Source: Kribbibacterium absianum
Lineage (GTDB): Bacteria > Actinomycetota > Coriobacteriia > Coriobacteriales > Atopobiaceae
Direction: 5' to 3'
Assembly (NCBI RefSeq): GCF_030067705.1
Contig: NZ_JASJEX010000003.1
Span: forward strand, 248,001 to 312,000
DNA length: 64,000 nucleotides
Positions 34,747-43,678 of the stretch are shown piece by piece. The notes beneath the pieces were generated by a model, which worked only from the letters and a program-made list of their open reading frames with translations, was not told the DNA's origin and made no database searches. A program made the position numbers and the translations under genes. The number at the start of each line of letters is the position of its first letter. The stretch's first letter is position 1.

Positions 34747-34990
34747 CAGACCTCCTTTTCACGCTTTTGGCCAGCGTACGGGGTCGTTGCGCCCTTGTCC
34801 TCAGCTGCGAGCATGATCCAGCCCAACTATGGCCGGCCATCGGCCAGACGTAGGCGGGGCTCTGTCATGACACTGGCTAGTCGCTGGGTGCCCGAAGGAA
34901 AGACCCGATAGAGCGAACGGGGCACCTTCTCGGCGATACAATGCTCTCAGATTTCAAACAGGACTGGCTCGATTGACTTCGGAGGCGCCC

Positions 34991-37165
34991 ATGGCGACCG
35001 CACCCGACCTTTCTTGGATCCCGTTCTACGAGGAGCTGGCCACGCGGCTGCTCGACTTCAAGGACGACCGGCATGGCCTGATCGCCCTCGTCCTGGAGGC
35101 CTACGAGGCGGTCCAGATGAAGGTCCCGAAGCTGGACTCGACCATGCCACCGGCCGACATCGACCCGTTCACGGTGATGGGTCTCTTCAACAAGGGGCTC
35201 ACGTGGGAGAACCGCGCCAAGCTGGCTGCCGCGCTCAAGAGCGCGCTCGGCATCGAGGCCGCCGCGCCGACGGCCTTCGACTCGATCCCGTTGCTCAACA
35301 ACCAGCACGCGACCTTCTACCGGTTCTCGAACGACCCCGACCGGGGCGACCAGGACCTCGAGAAGCTCTGGATTCTGCTCGAGACGGCGGTGGCCTACGC
35401 GGACGGACCGACCCCCGAGCGAGAGGGCGCCCTGGCCGAGGCGTTCGACGGCGCGGCGGCCATCAAAGGCGTGCGCTGGATGGTCACGATGGGGCTCTAC
35501 TGGGCGCGGCCAAACGTCTTCATGAACCTCGACTCGCGGAACCGCTGGTTCGTCGAGAAGGAGGACGTGCCACAGACCCTTAAGGACGCCACGCCCCGCG
35601 AGCACGGTGCCACCGTGCCGTCGGGCGAGGAGTACCTGCAGCTGTGCCGCACGGCGCGGGCGCTGTGCGGCGACCCCTCCTCGGGCTTCCGCAGCCTTCC
35701 GGAGCTCTCGCACCTGGCCTTCGAACGCTCCGAGGAGGTCAACCGGGAGAAGAAGCTCGAGCAGGGCGAGGTAGCGCCGGACCCCGTGCTGGCCGAGCCG
35801 GGCCCGCGCTATTGGCTCTACTCGCCGGGCGAGCAGGCCACCCTGTGGGACGGCGTCCGGGAGTGCGGCTCGATGGTCGTGGGCTGGGACGCGCTGGGCG
35901 ACCTGTCCCAGTACGGGAGCAAGGCGGCCGTCCTCGAGGCGCTGGACGCCGCGGCGGACGACGGTCGGCACCATCACAACGACGCCGGCTGCGCGTGGGC
36001 CTTCGCGAGCGAGATGGTCCCCGGTGACGTGGTCTACGCCAAGAGGGGCTCGAAGAGGCTCGTGGGGCGCGGCGTGGTCACGGGGGAGTACACGCACGAC
36101 GAGGAGGGGCCCGAGGGCCTCAGGAACCTCAGGGACGTGGAGTGGACCGATGCCGGCGAGTGGGACTGGCCGGGGGAGGGCCGCATGCCCACCAAGACGC
36201 TCACCGACATCACGGACAACGAGAAGGCCGTCGCCCGGCTGGAGGCTCTCATCGGCGCCTCCCGGCTCGCTCAGGGCGCGCCGGAGGCGTCTGCGGAACC
36301 GGAACTCGACCCCTACACGCGCGAGGACTTCCTGGCCGACGTCTACGTGACGCCCGAGAGGCTCGACGACATGGAGGGGATCCTGCGCCGCAAGAAGAAC
36401 CTGATTCTCCGCGGCGCGCCGGGCACCGGCAAGACCTACGCCGCCAAGCGCCTGGCCTACGAGTTCATGGGCGAGCGGGACCGCGACCGGGTGAAGGTGG
36501 TGCAGTTCCACCAGGGCTACTCCTACGAGGACTTCGTCGAGGGCTACCGCCCCACGGCCACTGGCTTCGAGCTCCGCCGCGGGCCCTTCCTGGAGCTCTG
36601 CGACGCTGCGCTGGAGCACCCCGACGAGCCCTTCTTCCTCGTCATCGACGAGGTGAACCGCGCGGACCTGGGACGGGTGCTGGGGGAGCTCTTCATGCTC
36701 CTGGAGGCCGACAAGCGCGGCGTCCACCTGGACCTCATGTACTCCCGGGAGTCCTTCACGGTGCCCCGCAACCTCTACGTGGTCGGCACCATGAACACGG
36801 CCGACCGCAGCATCGCCCTCATGGACCACGCGCTGCTCAGGCGCTTCGGCCACGTGGAGCTGGAGCCGGCCTTCGCGAGCGACGGCTTCCGCGCCTACGC
36901 CGAGGGCCTGGGCAGCGACGCCTTCGACCGCCTCGTGTCCGTGGTGCAGGCCATGAACGAGGACATCGCCCAGGACGAGGCGCTCGGCCCCAGCTACCGC
37001 GTCGGCCACAGCTACCTCTGCAACCTGACGGCGGGGGAGCGGCTGCCCGCCCAGCTCCGCGAGGTGGTGGAGTACGAGCTGGCGCCCGTGGCGCGCGAGT
37101 ATTGGTTCGACGACCCGGGCAAGGCCGAGGGCTGGGTGGCCGAGATGCGGGGCGCGCTCGCATGA
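34991..37165 (+). CDS. mcrB: McrB-type AAA+ GTPase with EVE-like domain
   Basis: 724 residues: an unrecognised N-terminal region (1-265), an EVE/PUA-like domain (about 270-395; YWLYSPGEQ, VPGDVVYAKRGSKRLVGRGVVTGEY) that in relatives reads modified bases, then a McrB AAA+ motor with Walker A GAPGTGKT (about 473-480), VIDEVNRADLGRVLGE and the MNTADRS motif. Type IV restriction: recognises modified DNA and drives McrC. The ATG at 34991 follows CGGAGG; a TTG at 34973 is also in frame. It overlaps mcrC by four bases. Confidence 0.9.
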   Translation: MATAPDLSWIPFYEELATRLLDFKDDRHGLIALVLEAYEAVQMKVPKLDSTMPPADIDPFTVMGLFNKGLTWENRAKLAAALKSALGIEAAAPTAFDSIPLLNNQHATFYRFSNDPDRGDQDLEKLWILLETAVAYADGPTPEREGALAEAFDGAAAIKGVRWMVTMGLYWARPNVFMNLDSRNRWFVEKEDVPQTLKDATPREHGATVPSGEEYLQLCRTARALCGDPSSGFRSLPELSHLAFERSEEVNREKKLEQGEVAPDPVLAEPGPRYWLYSPGEQATLWDGVRECGSMVVGWDALGDLSQYGSKAAVLEALDAAADDGRHHHNDAGCAWAFASEMVPGDVVYAKRGSKRLVGRGVVTGEYTHDEEGPEGLRNLRDVEWTDAGEWDWPGEGRMPTKTLTDITDNEKAVARLEALIGASRLAQGAPEASAEPELDPYTREDFLADVYVTPERLDDMEGILRRKKNLILRGAPGTGKTYAAKRLAYEFMGERDRDRVKVVQFHQGYSYEDFVEGYRPTATGFELRRGPFLELCDAALEHPDEPFFLVIDEVNRADLGRVLGELFMLLEADKRGVHLDLMYSRESFTVPRNLYVVGTMNTADRSIALMDHALLRRFGHVELEPAFASDGFRAYAEGLGSDAFDRLVSVVQAMNEDIAQDEALGPSYRVGHSYLCNLTAGERLPAQLREVVEYELAPVAREYWFDDPGKAEGWVAEMRGALA

Positions 37166-38190
37166 TCCCGGTGGCCAACGTCTACCGCATGATGGCCTAC
37201 GCTTGGTCGGCCCTCTCGGCCGGGCCGTACGCGTCGCTGTCGGCCGAGGAGTTCGAGAACCACGCGGACCTTATGGCCGCGATCCTCTGCCGTGGCGTGG
37301 CCGATCAGGCGCGGCGCGGCTTCTCGAAGGCGTACGTGCTCCAACGTCGCCAGGGGCAGCTGCCGCGCGGCCGGCTGCTGACGGGGCCGACGGTGGCGCT
37401 CGCGGCGAGGGGCTCCCGTGACGTGGTCTGCGAGCCGTCGGAGCTCACGGCTGACATCCTGGAGAACCGCGCCGTTAAGGCCGCGTTGGCGTCCCTGCTG
37501 GGCGCCGATGTGCCCAGTGCCCGACGGCGCGAACTCCGCAACGCGCTGGCTTTGATGCCGCAGGTGACGTCCGTGGGCCCTCGTCAGGCGCTCAAGGGGC
37601 TAACCCGCCGTCGGACGTCCCGCACCTACCAGGCCCTCCTGGCCGTCTCGTCCATGGCGCTCTCGGGGGAGGTCCTCTCGAGCCAGTCCGGCGACGCGCG
37701 GGCGCGCTCGTTCCTCGACGACTCGACCATGGCGGCGCTTTACGAGCGCTTCCTGCTGCGTTACTTCCAGAGGGAGCACCCGGAGCTGGAGGCATCGGCC
37801 CCGCACATCCCGTGGGACGTGGACGCGCCCGACCCCCAGCTGCCGCTGATGCGCACGGACCTCGTCCTCCGCACGCGGGAGGGCGCCCCTCGGACGCTCA
37901 TCGTGGACGCCAAGTACTACGGGAGCAACCTGTCCTCTCGGTTCGGAAAGTCCGCCGTACACTCGGGGAACCTGTACCAGCTCCTGGCCTACGTGAACAA
38001 CGAGGCAGCCCGCGAGCCGGAGGCCGAGGTGTCCGGGCTGCTGCTCTACGCGAAGACGGACGCGCGGGAGCAGCCGGCGCTGGATCGCGTGATTGGCGGC
38101 CATCGGATTCGGGCGAGCGCCCTGGACCTGAGCGGCGACTTTGCGGTGACGCGAGGGCAATTGGACGCAATGGCTAGGGTGTTGGCCTAG
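37162..38190 (+). CDS. mcrC: McrC-type nuclease subunit
   Basis: 342 residues. IPVANVYRMMAYAWSAL at the N-terminus is typical for McrC partners. The nuclease core MRTDLVL followed by TLIVDAKYY provides the D...DxK residues of a PD-(D/E)xK fold. The ATG overlaps the mcrB stop (ATGA), so both subunits are made together. Its likely role is cleavage of modified foreign DNA, for example phage DNA. Confidence 0.9.
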   Translation: MIPVANVYRMMAYAWSALSAGPYASLSAEEFENHADLMAAILCRGVADQARRGFSKAYVLQRRQGQLPRGRLLTGPTVALAARGSRDVVCEPSELTADILENRAVKAALASLLGADVPSARRRELRNALALMPQVTSVGPRQALKGLTRRRTSRTYQALLAVSSMALSGEVLSSQSGDARARSFLDDSTMAALYERFLLRYFQREHPELEASAPHIPWDVDAPDPQLPLMRTDLVLRTREGAPRTLIVDAKYYGSNLSSRFGKSAVHSGNLYQLLAYVNNEAAREPEAEVSGLLLYAKTDAREQPALDRVIGGHRIRASALDLSGDFAVTRGQLDAMARVLA

Positions 38191-38319
38191 GGCAGTCATC
38201 AGAGCAACGCGGCTCGACATCGTCCTGACAGTGGCTGGCCGCTAGCCGGTCAAGGGGAAGGCCCCTACAGGACGGTCGACGCTCGCCGTCTTGTCAGGGC
38301 CCTCCTATCTGTCCTGCTC

Positions 38320-38658
38320 CTACTTCTTCTGGCTGGTGTTGCGAGACGTCGCTCGGGTACCCTGGCGGCGCGCCGCCGAGCTGCGCGTGCTCGACCTGGG
38401 GGTCAGAAGCGGGTGGCTCTTGGCGAACTCCCCCAGACCGTACTGGCGGCACAGGGTCTCGCGCGGCACGCGCCAGGTGCAGCCCACCCGGTAGGCCGGA
38501 ATCTCATCGTCGTGCACCATGCGCTGAACCTTACGGTGGCTGACGCCCAGGAGGGCCGCCACGTCGTGCAAGTCGAGCATCTCCTTGTGCTCCAGCTCCT
38601 TGAGCGTGATGGTCTTCGTCGCCTCCTGGTTCTTCTGGGTCTTCTTACCGAGGGTCAT
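38320..38658 (-). CDS. Excisionase-like helix-turn-helix protein
   Basis: 112 residues. LDLHDVAALLGVSHRKVQRMVHDDEIPAYRVGCTWRVPRETLCRQY (about residues 28-73) is an excisionase-type HTH, related to the one at 19643-19960. The C-terminus is basic. The ATG at 38658 has GAGAGGA upstream. Candidate directionality factor or regulator of element B, although it is far from the integrase. Confidence 0.72.
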   Translation of the reverse strand: MTLGKKTQKNQEATKTITLKELEHKEMLDLHDVAALLGVSHRKVQRMVHDDEIPAYRVGCTWRVPRETLCRQYGLGEFAKSHPLLTPRSSTRSSAARRQGTRATSRNTSQKK

Positions 38659-39331
38659 AGCAAGTCCTCTCATTGCGAATTCAACAGTGCGTGTCCGTGG
38701 GCCCTGGACGCCGGCGCGTTCGTGCGCCGGGACATGGACAGTACCGGCTCGGCTCGAAGATCGCTCGGGGCGCCGGCCGTTGCTGAAATGAGCGGACTGT
38801 ACGGGTTTCTCGGCAGGATCAGCGCATCACAATTTGTCCTAGATGCTTGAGTGGCGGCCTTGCTCCAAAGGGCGCCCGGAAGGGTCTACAGCTCGGATCT
38901 TCATAGTCTGGCCGACCACGATAGCGCGTGGTAACGCGTGCGGTTGGTCCTGGCGTACGTCCAACAAAGACGGCGCGCGAAAATGTTTTAAAATAGCACA
39001 TCTGAGGCGCAGAATGGCACTGCGTTACCCGGATGAGCTGAACCCGACGGAAGCGAGCCCGTCGCCGCACGGATGCTCCCGCGTACACAAATCCTTCATA
39101 TGCCAGCGTCACCGGCTTGCTAGACCTCCCAGAGCGGCCTTTGGGCTAGTGGTTCGCTCATTTCAACGTTGCAGAGGCTTCGTGCCGAAAACGCCGAAGC
39201 TAATGCGTCGGACTCCCATGGGTTCGTATTCTGCCCCGACCGGAAGAAATCAATTGTCGTAACGGTTTGTGGCGTGTCGAAGCCTGTCACAGGCTCTTCC
39301 GGATTCGACGCAGGCCCGGGAGGTTGTCCCT
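38659..39331. other. Non-coding region
   Basis: About 670 bases between the HTH gene and the relaxase remnant. Open frames here lack family signatures and ribosome sites. No strong repeat or hairpin was seen. Probably debris from the deletion that also broke the next two genes. Confidence 0.4.
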
Positions 39332-39479
39332 GTGTTCTTCTATTTCGCGGTAAGGAACGTGAGTGCTGCCACGGGGCGATCCGCCGTGGCAGCGGTGAGC
39401 TACATCGGTGCCTCCCGCGGGGTCAGGATGTGTCCCTCGGCCGAAGGCGTCGTGTGCGATTACCGGCTGGATCGAGCAG
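39332..39479 (+). pseudogene. Remnant of a MobA/MobL-type relaxase (N-terminus only)
   Basis: From GTG 39332 (GGGAGGT upstream) the frame reads FFYFAVRNVSAATGRSAVAAVSYIGASRG and later GVVCDYRLD, which follows the start of MobA/MobL relaxases (a strand, then GRSAVAAAAYR). Homology stops after about 49 codons; the HUH histidines and everything downstream are gone. The sequence then continues in another frame with the end of an XRE regulator, so a deletion fused the two. Confidence 0.6.
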
Positions 39480-39572
39480 GGCACCTACAACCCGACCGTC
39501 AAGCTGTGCCTGCGCATCTGCTGGGTGCTGGACCGGACACTTGACGACCTTTTCTGGGAGGAAATGAATTGA
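39465..39572 (+). pseudogene. Remnant of an XRE-family regulator (C-terminus only)
   Basis: The frame reads WIEQGTYNPTVKLCLRICWVLDRTLDDLFWEE, the end of the YgzD-like Cro/CI family (usual pattern AIERGKYNPSLKLALKI...DLF). The N-terminal half with the recognition helix is missing. The next gene encodes the membrane protein that normally accompanies such regulators. Confidence 0.65.
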
Positions 39573-39991
39573 ACGACGCGCCGCGTTTCGACGAGATGCA
39601 GCTCCGCGACCAGGGCTTCGCGTACCAGGCCGCCTTCGTGGTCGCCATCGGCGTTGCCCTGGTCGTCTTCTACGTGCAGAAGCTCACGGGCATCGAGATG
39701 AGCTCGCAGCTGGTGTTCACCCTGCAGTTCTGGGGCCCCATCGTGGTCGCCGACGTCCTGATGATCCGCCACCACGCGTGGATCGGCAACGGCGGGGCCG
39801 GCGACGCGCTCACCAAGGTCAGCGTGGCCCTCGGCGGCGGGATGTTCCTGGTGGGCATCGCCGGGCTCTTCACGGGGGACGACCCGCTCAACTCGGTGTG
39901 CGCGGCCATCGAGGGCGCCTGCCTGTTGGGCGCGTGGCTGTACTACCGCGCGGTGGAGAAGCGCCTGGCGCGCGAGCTGGGCGACGAGTAG
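39569..39991 (+). CDS. Small membrane protein, partner type of XRE regulators
   Basis: 140 residues with four likely membrane segments (AAFVVAIGVALVVFYV, LVFTLQFWGPIVVADVLMI, VSVALGGGMFLVGIAGLF, AAIEGACLLGAWLYY) and a charged N-terminus (RFDEMQLRDQGFAYQ). Proteins of this layout commonly sit behind a YgzD-like XRE regulator. The TTG start has GGGAGG seven bases upstream and overlaps the regulator remnant stop. With the regulator broken, control is probably lost. Confidence 0.65.
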   Translation: MNDAPRFDEMQLRDQGFAYQAAFVVAIGVALVVFYVQKLTGIEMSSQLVFTLQFWGPIVVADVLMIRHHAWIGNGGAGDALTKVSVALGGGMFLVGIAGLFTGDDPLNSVCAAIEGACLLGAWLYYRAVEKRLARELGDE

Positions 39992-40310
39992 GACCGGGCT
40001 CACACGGCAGATAGGGGCGTCTCGCAGCGATGCGGGGCGCCCTTTTGCATGCGCGTCCTGTTCTGGTTCTTTGGTTCGGCGGTTCAGTCAGGATCATGCC
40101 GAGTTGTTCGGCCTCTTCGGGGTCTGCCAGCGCGGGGCTGGCTCTTTGCAAGCGTGAGCCCTTCGGGCCGCACATTCGGGAGCCCGTCGGCTAGGTCAAA
40201 AACGGTCGTTTAAGACCAAACAACCATCCAACCATTGGCGTCCCTTATAGACCCAGCTAGGGAAGTCCCCTAAAATGGTCAAAACCATCGGTCAAAACCA
40301 GAGGGGCGAA
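39992..40310. promoter_or_regulatory. Region upstream of the serine recombinase with repeated sites
   Basis: GGTCAAAA-type motifs occur at 40194-40201, 40277-40286 and 40290-40299; the second is centred in the palindrome ATGGT/ACCAT (40275-40288). They are candidate recombinase recognition or operator sites. The rest of the gap shows nothing. Confidence 0.5.
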
Positions 40311-40892
40311 ATGGCGCTTTACGGGTACGCGCGCGTCTCCACCGAGGACCAGAGGCTCGACCGTCAGGCTGCGCAGCTGGCCGAGCACGGTGTGCCGGAG
40401 GGCAACGTCTTCTTCGAGAAGCGCTCCGGCCGCGACCTGGACCGCCCTGAGCTTCAGAGGCTCCTGGCGACGGTCGGGGAGGGCGACTCCATCGTCGTCG
40501 CGTCGCTGGACCGCCTCGGCCGCTCGACCACCGACCTGATCGCTCTCTCGCAGGACCTCAACGAACGCGGCGTGGAGCTGGTGAGCCTCAAGGAGTCCAT
40601 CGACACCACCACGGCCATGGGCCGCATGTTCTTCCGGCTCATGGCCGACCTGGCCGAGTTCGAGCGGGAGCTGATCTCCGAGAGGACCATTGAGGGGCTC
40701 CGCGCTGCCGAGGCCAAGGGTCACAAGGGAGGGCGCCCCCGGACGCCGGGGACGATCCTGGACGCGGCCATGGGACTCTACGAGAACAGCGACATGACGC
40801 TGGCCGAGGTTGCCGCGGAGTGCAAGCTGTCAGTGTCCACGGTGCAGCGGGAGGCGCGGCGGCGCGGGCTGTCGCGAAGAGCGCACCAATGA
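40311..40892 (+). CDS. Serine recombinase (resolvase/invertase)
   Basis: 193 residues. The catalytic serine is S10 in YGYARVSTEDQ, with the arginine region SLDRLGRS and the long E helix (LMADLAEFERELISERT) followed by a C-terminal HTH (MTLAEVAAECKLSVSTVQREARRRG). The small size fits resolvases and invertases rather than large integrases. The ATG at 40311 has GAGGGG upstream; the frame opens at 40275. No invertible segment with matching inverted sites was seen, so a resolvase role is more likely. Confidence 0.88.
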   Translation: MALYGYARVSTEDQRLDRQAAQLAEHGVPEGNVFFEKRSGRDLDRPELQRLLATVGEGDSIVVASLDRLGRSTTDLIALSQDLNERGVELVSLKESIDTTTAMGRMFFRLMADLAEFERELISERTIEGLRAAEAKGHKGGRPRTPGTILDAAMGLYENSDMTLAEVAAECKLSVSTVQREARRRGLSRRAHQ

Positions 40893-41051
40893 GTCCCGAC
40901 CTGCGAGCCGGATGTCATGCTGCGCGAGAAGAAGTTGGCATGACTGACGGGCCAAAGCGAGACGGCTCTTGCTTTGGTGAGGAATGGGGTGGCCGTTGCT
41001 CTCCTGGAGGATATCGTTGATGAGGAACCCAGGAGCCGACGTTTGCTCGGC

Positions 41052-41411
41052 TTACTGCTTTCTGGGGTTGTCGGCGCGGTGATCATCCCGCTCAAGCTCC
41101 CGGAGCCGTTCCGACCAGAGTTCCTGGCTGACGTTCTCGCGGAACGGCGCGGCGAGCGCCGGGCACGCCCCCTCCAAGAAATCCGCCGCCAGCTCGTAGG
41201 TGCCATTGTCGTCCGCGCTCCCGTCGGGAAAGCCCCCGTCGAACATGCGGGAGAAATCGTCCCACAGCGCCGGGTCTGCCGACTCGCCGTCCTCCCATGC
41301 GAAGGGGTTGGCGTCCGAGAGGAAGGCACCCAACTCGTCGCTCGGCCGCTCGTCGTAGAGGAGGTCGAGGGAGTTGAAGAGCCCGAGATAAGTGAGACGT
41401 TTGTCAGCCAT
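41052..41411 (-). CDS. Acidic protein, possible immunity partner
   Basis: 119 residues, strongly acidic, not recognised. It follows the toxin-like gene with an eight-base overlap and has GGAAGGG before its ATG. The order toxin then small acidic protein is typical of toxin-immunity pairs, which is the only reason to suggest immunity. Confidence 0.5.
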   Translation of the reverse strand: MADKRLTYLGLFNSLDLLYDERPSDELGAFLSDANPFAWEDGESADPALWDDFSRMFDGGFPDGSADDNGTYELAADFLEGACPALAAPFRENVSQELWSERLRELERDDHRADNPRKQ

Positions 41412-41787
41412 TGCCCTTCCCTTTCCTGTGAGAGCTTGAGTTTAGCCCGGTGACGGGGCTCCATTTGCGCTTCCGCTGGTTCTGCCCGCCGTTCTGGACC
41501 ACTCCGTTGCGGACGGAGACCCACAGCTGCGTCCCGTCGGGCTCGGTGCGCGCGAACCACGAGGTGCCGTAGCGGTCCGTGCCCAGGAACGAGGCGTGGT
41601 CATTGGCCACGGACAGGAGCCGGCTCCGGTTGGCGGCCGTGTCGGAGAGGTGCCCCCGAGCGTCACGGAAGATGTGGTCAAGCTGCGAGCGGGAGGCGGG
41701 GAGGCGCGCGACGCCAACGCCGAGGGGAAGCTTCATCTGCGGGTTGCCGCGGGTCCCGTGGAACATCCCGCTGTTGCCCTTAGACAT
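41404..41787 (-). CDS. Toxin-like protein, polymorphic toxin type 50 / BECR-type pattern
   Basis: 127 residues. LDHIFRDARGHLSDTAANRSRLLSVANDHASFLGTDRYGTSWFARTEPDGTQLWVSVRNGVVQNGGQNQ follows the layout of small RNase-like toxin domains found at the ends of phage head and polymorphic toxin proteins (H..H.., N-rich turn, G-D-x-YG, W-V-x-VR-x-G-x-I-x-x-GG-x-N). The first 35 residues (KGNSGMFHGTRGNP) are a short linker, so here the domain stands alone. Its start overlaps the DUF4417 stop by eight bases. Activity is inferred from pattern only. Confidence 0.55.
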   Translation of the reverse strand: MSKGNSGMFHGTRGNPQMKLPLGVGVARLPASRSQLDHIFRDARGHLSDTAANRSRLLSVANDHASFLGTDRYGTSWFARTEPDGTQLWVSVRNGVVQNGGQNQRKRKWSPVTGLNSSSHRKGKGNG

Positions 41788-42487
41788 TCGTGGCCTCCAA
41801 GGGACGGACACGGAAGTCGGCGTCCAAGAGGCCTCGGCCGGCCCCGGGGCAGTGGTAGACAGGGATGCCCAAGGAGAGCGGGTAGTCGAGGACCCCGTAG
41901 CGGGTCGTGCCGTAGACCACGAGGCCTGTGGGCTCGAGGCGGTCGCAGACGAGGCGCACCTCCTCGAGGAGGTAGCGGCGCGCCTCGGGATCCTTGCTGC
42001 AGGCGCGTGTCCCTATGGCGATCAGCCCGTGGTTCGGGAGGCCATTCAGCGACCACGCCTTGGTCAGCTCCTGACAGCGGCCGTTGGCGATGACGTCCAT
42101 GCCGAGCGAGCTCTGCATCCAGGCGCCGCTCGCCCGGTCCCGGTAGGTGTTCCAGATCTTAACGGGCTCCGGGAAGTCGTTGCAGCTGCTGTAGTCGAGC
42201 GAGACGGCTCCGGAGAAGGCCTGGAGGCGACCAGCGTAGCGCTTGGGGTTCGCCCAGAAGCTCTCGAGCCGGCAGTCGTCCTCGTAGCCGCAGACGAAGG
42301 TGCCGGGCTGGATCCGGGCCCGCGTCTCGATTGCGATAGACAACGGCACGATGATGTCGGGGACCGTCTGACATGCCTCCATTGCGGGCATCTCCGGGCT
42401 GCCCTCTCCGCCCTCGAAGACTGCGCCGTCCACGAGCCAGCTGTGGATGGTGTCGCGCCGATGGATGCGGCTTGCACCGTTCTTCAT
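41780..42487 (-). CDS. DUF4417 domain protein
   Basis: 235 residues. Core pattern DYSSCNDFPEPVKIWNTYRDRASGAWMQSSLGMDVIANGR, GLPNHGLIAIGTRAC and RLEPTGLVVYG, which matches DUF4417, a family common on Gram-positive mobile elements and phages with no known role. The ATG at 42487 has AGAAGGGAG upstream. First gene of a three-gene unit with the toxin-like protein and the acidic protein. Confidence 0.75.
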   Translation of the reverse strand: MKNGASRIHRRDTIHSWLVDGAVFEGGEGSPEMPAMEACQTVPDIIVPLSIAIETRARIQPGTFVCGYEDDCRLESFWANPKRYAGRLQAFSGAVSLDYSSCNDFPEPVKIWNTYRDRASGAWMQSSLGMDVIANGRCQELTKAWSLNGLPNHGLIAIGTRACSKDPEARRYLLEEVRLVCDRLEPTGLVVYGTTRYGVLDYPLSLGIPVYHCPGAGRGLLDADFRVRPLEATNV

Positions 42488-42532
42488 GGGACTCCCTTCT
42501 TTCGGTTGACACCACCGTAAGGGAGCTGTGTA

Positions 42533-43678
42533 ATGGATAAAACAGTTCTGAACCATTACTTTTTGAGGAGCGCCGTGGAGTACCTTGCCCCTGCCTACAA
42601 CGAGATCTTCACGCCGTCCATCGACGGGAGCTTCGACTACCGGGCCTTCTCGGACGAGGTTCTCAAGGAGTGCCTGGATCCAGAGAGCGGCGCGATTGCG
42701 CTCAGCCAGCGCTTTCCAGGCCGCCTGTTCTTCGGCCCCTTCTGCGACGCCGGGGGCTCAGAGGACCGGGCTCGTGCCATCGCGCTCCTGCGCGCCACGT
42801 GGGAGGCACACAAGAAGCTCCAGAGGCTGGCTCGGCTTGCCTTCGAAGGCGGAGAGGTCCCTGTCTGGAGGCCCGAGGTGGAGCAAAAGCTTCGGGAGGG
42901 TGTGCTTGCAATCGAGGGGGAGCTGCGCGAGTGCGAGGGGCTCTCCCTGGAACGGGGCGACGGTTACCTCGAGGCACCCGAGGACGCGCTGCCGGCGTGC
43001 CATCTGTATCACTGGTCCCTTGAGGTCTCAGGGCCCTATTCGCAGTGGCTGCGGGCCCGGGTCGACGGCCTCGAGCCCCTCATGGGCGTGATGCCGGCGC
43101 CCCGTGTCCTCGGCATGGTCGTCTCGCGGCGGCTGGCGCTCAGCGAGGACGGGCAGTGCTTGGAGATGGACGTGTATGGGCGCCAGAGCCTTCTGCCCGA
43201 CTGGGACGCCTTTCTCGACGCCCAGGACAAGGGGCTGCCGGAGGACGTGACGCTCTCGGGGTATGAGCTGCTCGCCGGCCTCACCGTGCTTCTGGACACG
43301 GTCGCGTCGCTCCACCTGATCACGTCGTTCATGGCCGTCGACTTTGGCCAGCCGTGCCGGAGCACCGCGCAGGACGGACTGACCGACTTCTGGCTGAGGT
43401 GCTACGAGGACCCGCGGGCACGGGGCTGCAACCTTGGCATCTGCGAGGTCTGCGGCCATGTCTTTGTGGGCTCGTCGCCCAAGCAGCGCGGGCACCACGA
43501 TTGCATGAACCGGCAGCGGGTCATGCGGTCGAAGGCCAGGAAGTTTCAGCGTCTTGTCGACGATGGGATGGAGCTGGAAGAGGCCGCCAGGGCGGCCTCG
43601 ATCTCTCCCTCCACGGCGGCCGTGCTTCTCGGACAAGCCGGCGGCGAGCCGAGGGTTCTTGCGAGTCCAGAGGGCTAG
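42533..43678 (+). CDS. Unknown protein with C-terminal zinc finger
   Basis: 381 residues. The C-terminal part carries CEVCGHVFVGSSPKQRGHHDCMNRQRVMRSKARKF (starting near residue 303), a CxxC...H...C zinc-binding pattern reminiscent of CGNR-type fingers, then an HTH-like tail (MELEEAARAASISPSTAAVLLG). The N-terminal 290 residues are unrecognised. The ATG has AAGGGAG upstream. It is divergent from DUF4417 with only 45 bases between, so shared control is possible. Confidence 0.6.
   Translation: MDKTVLNHYFLRSAVEYLAPAYNEIFTPSIDGSFDYRAFSDEVLKECLDPESGAIALSQRFPGRLFFGPFCDAGGSEDRARAIALLRATWEAHKKLQRLARLAFEGGEVPVWRPEVEQKLREGVLAIEGELRECEGLSLERGDGYLEAPEDALPACHLYHWSLEVSGPYSQWLRARVDGLEPLMGVMPAPRVLGMVVSRRLALSEDGQCLEMDVYGRQSLLPDWDAFLDAQDKGLPEDVTLSGYELLAGLTVLLDTVASLHLITSFMAVDFGQPCRSTAQDGLTDFWLRCYEDPRARGCNLGICEVCGHVFVGSSPKQRGHHDCMNRQRVMRSKARKFQRLVDDGMELEEAARAASISPSTAAVLLGQAGGEPRVLASPEG

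Noticed and set aside
38843-39262. 139-codon plus-strand frame
   Set aside because: No ribosome site, mixed codon use and no family pattern; treated as non-coding.
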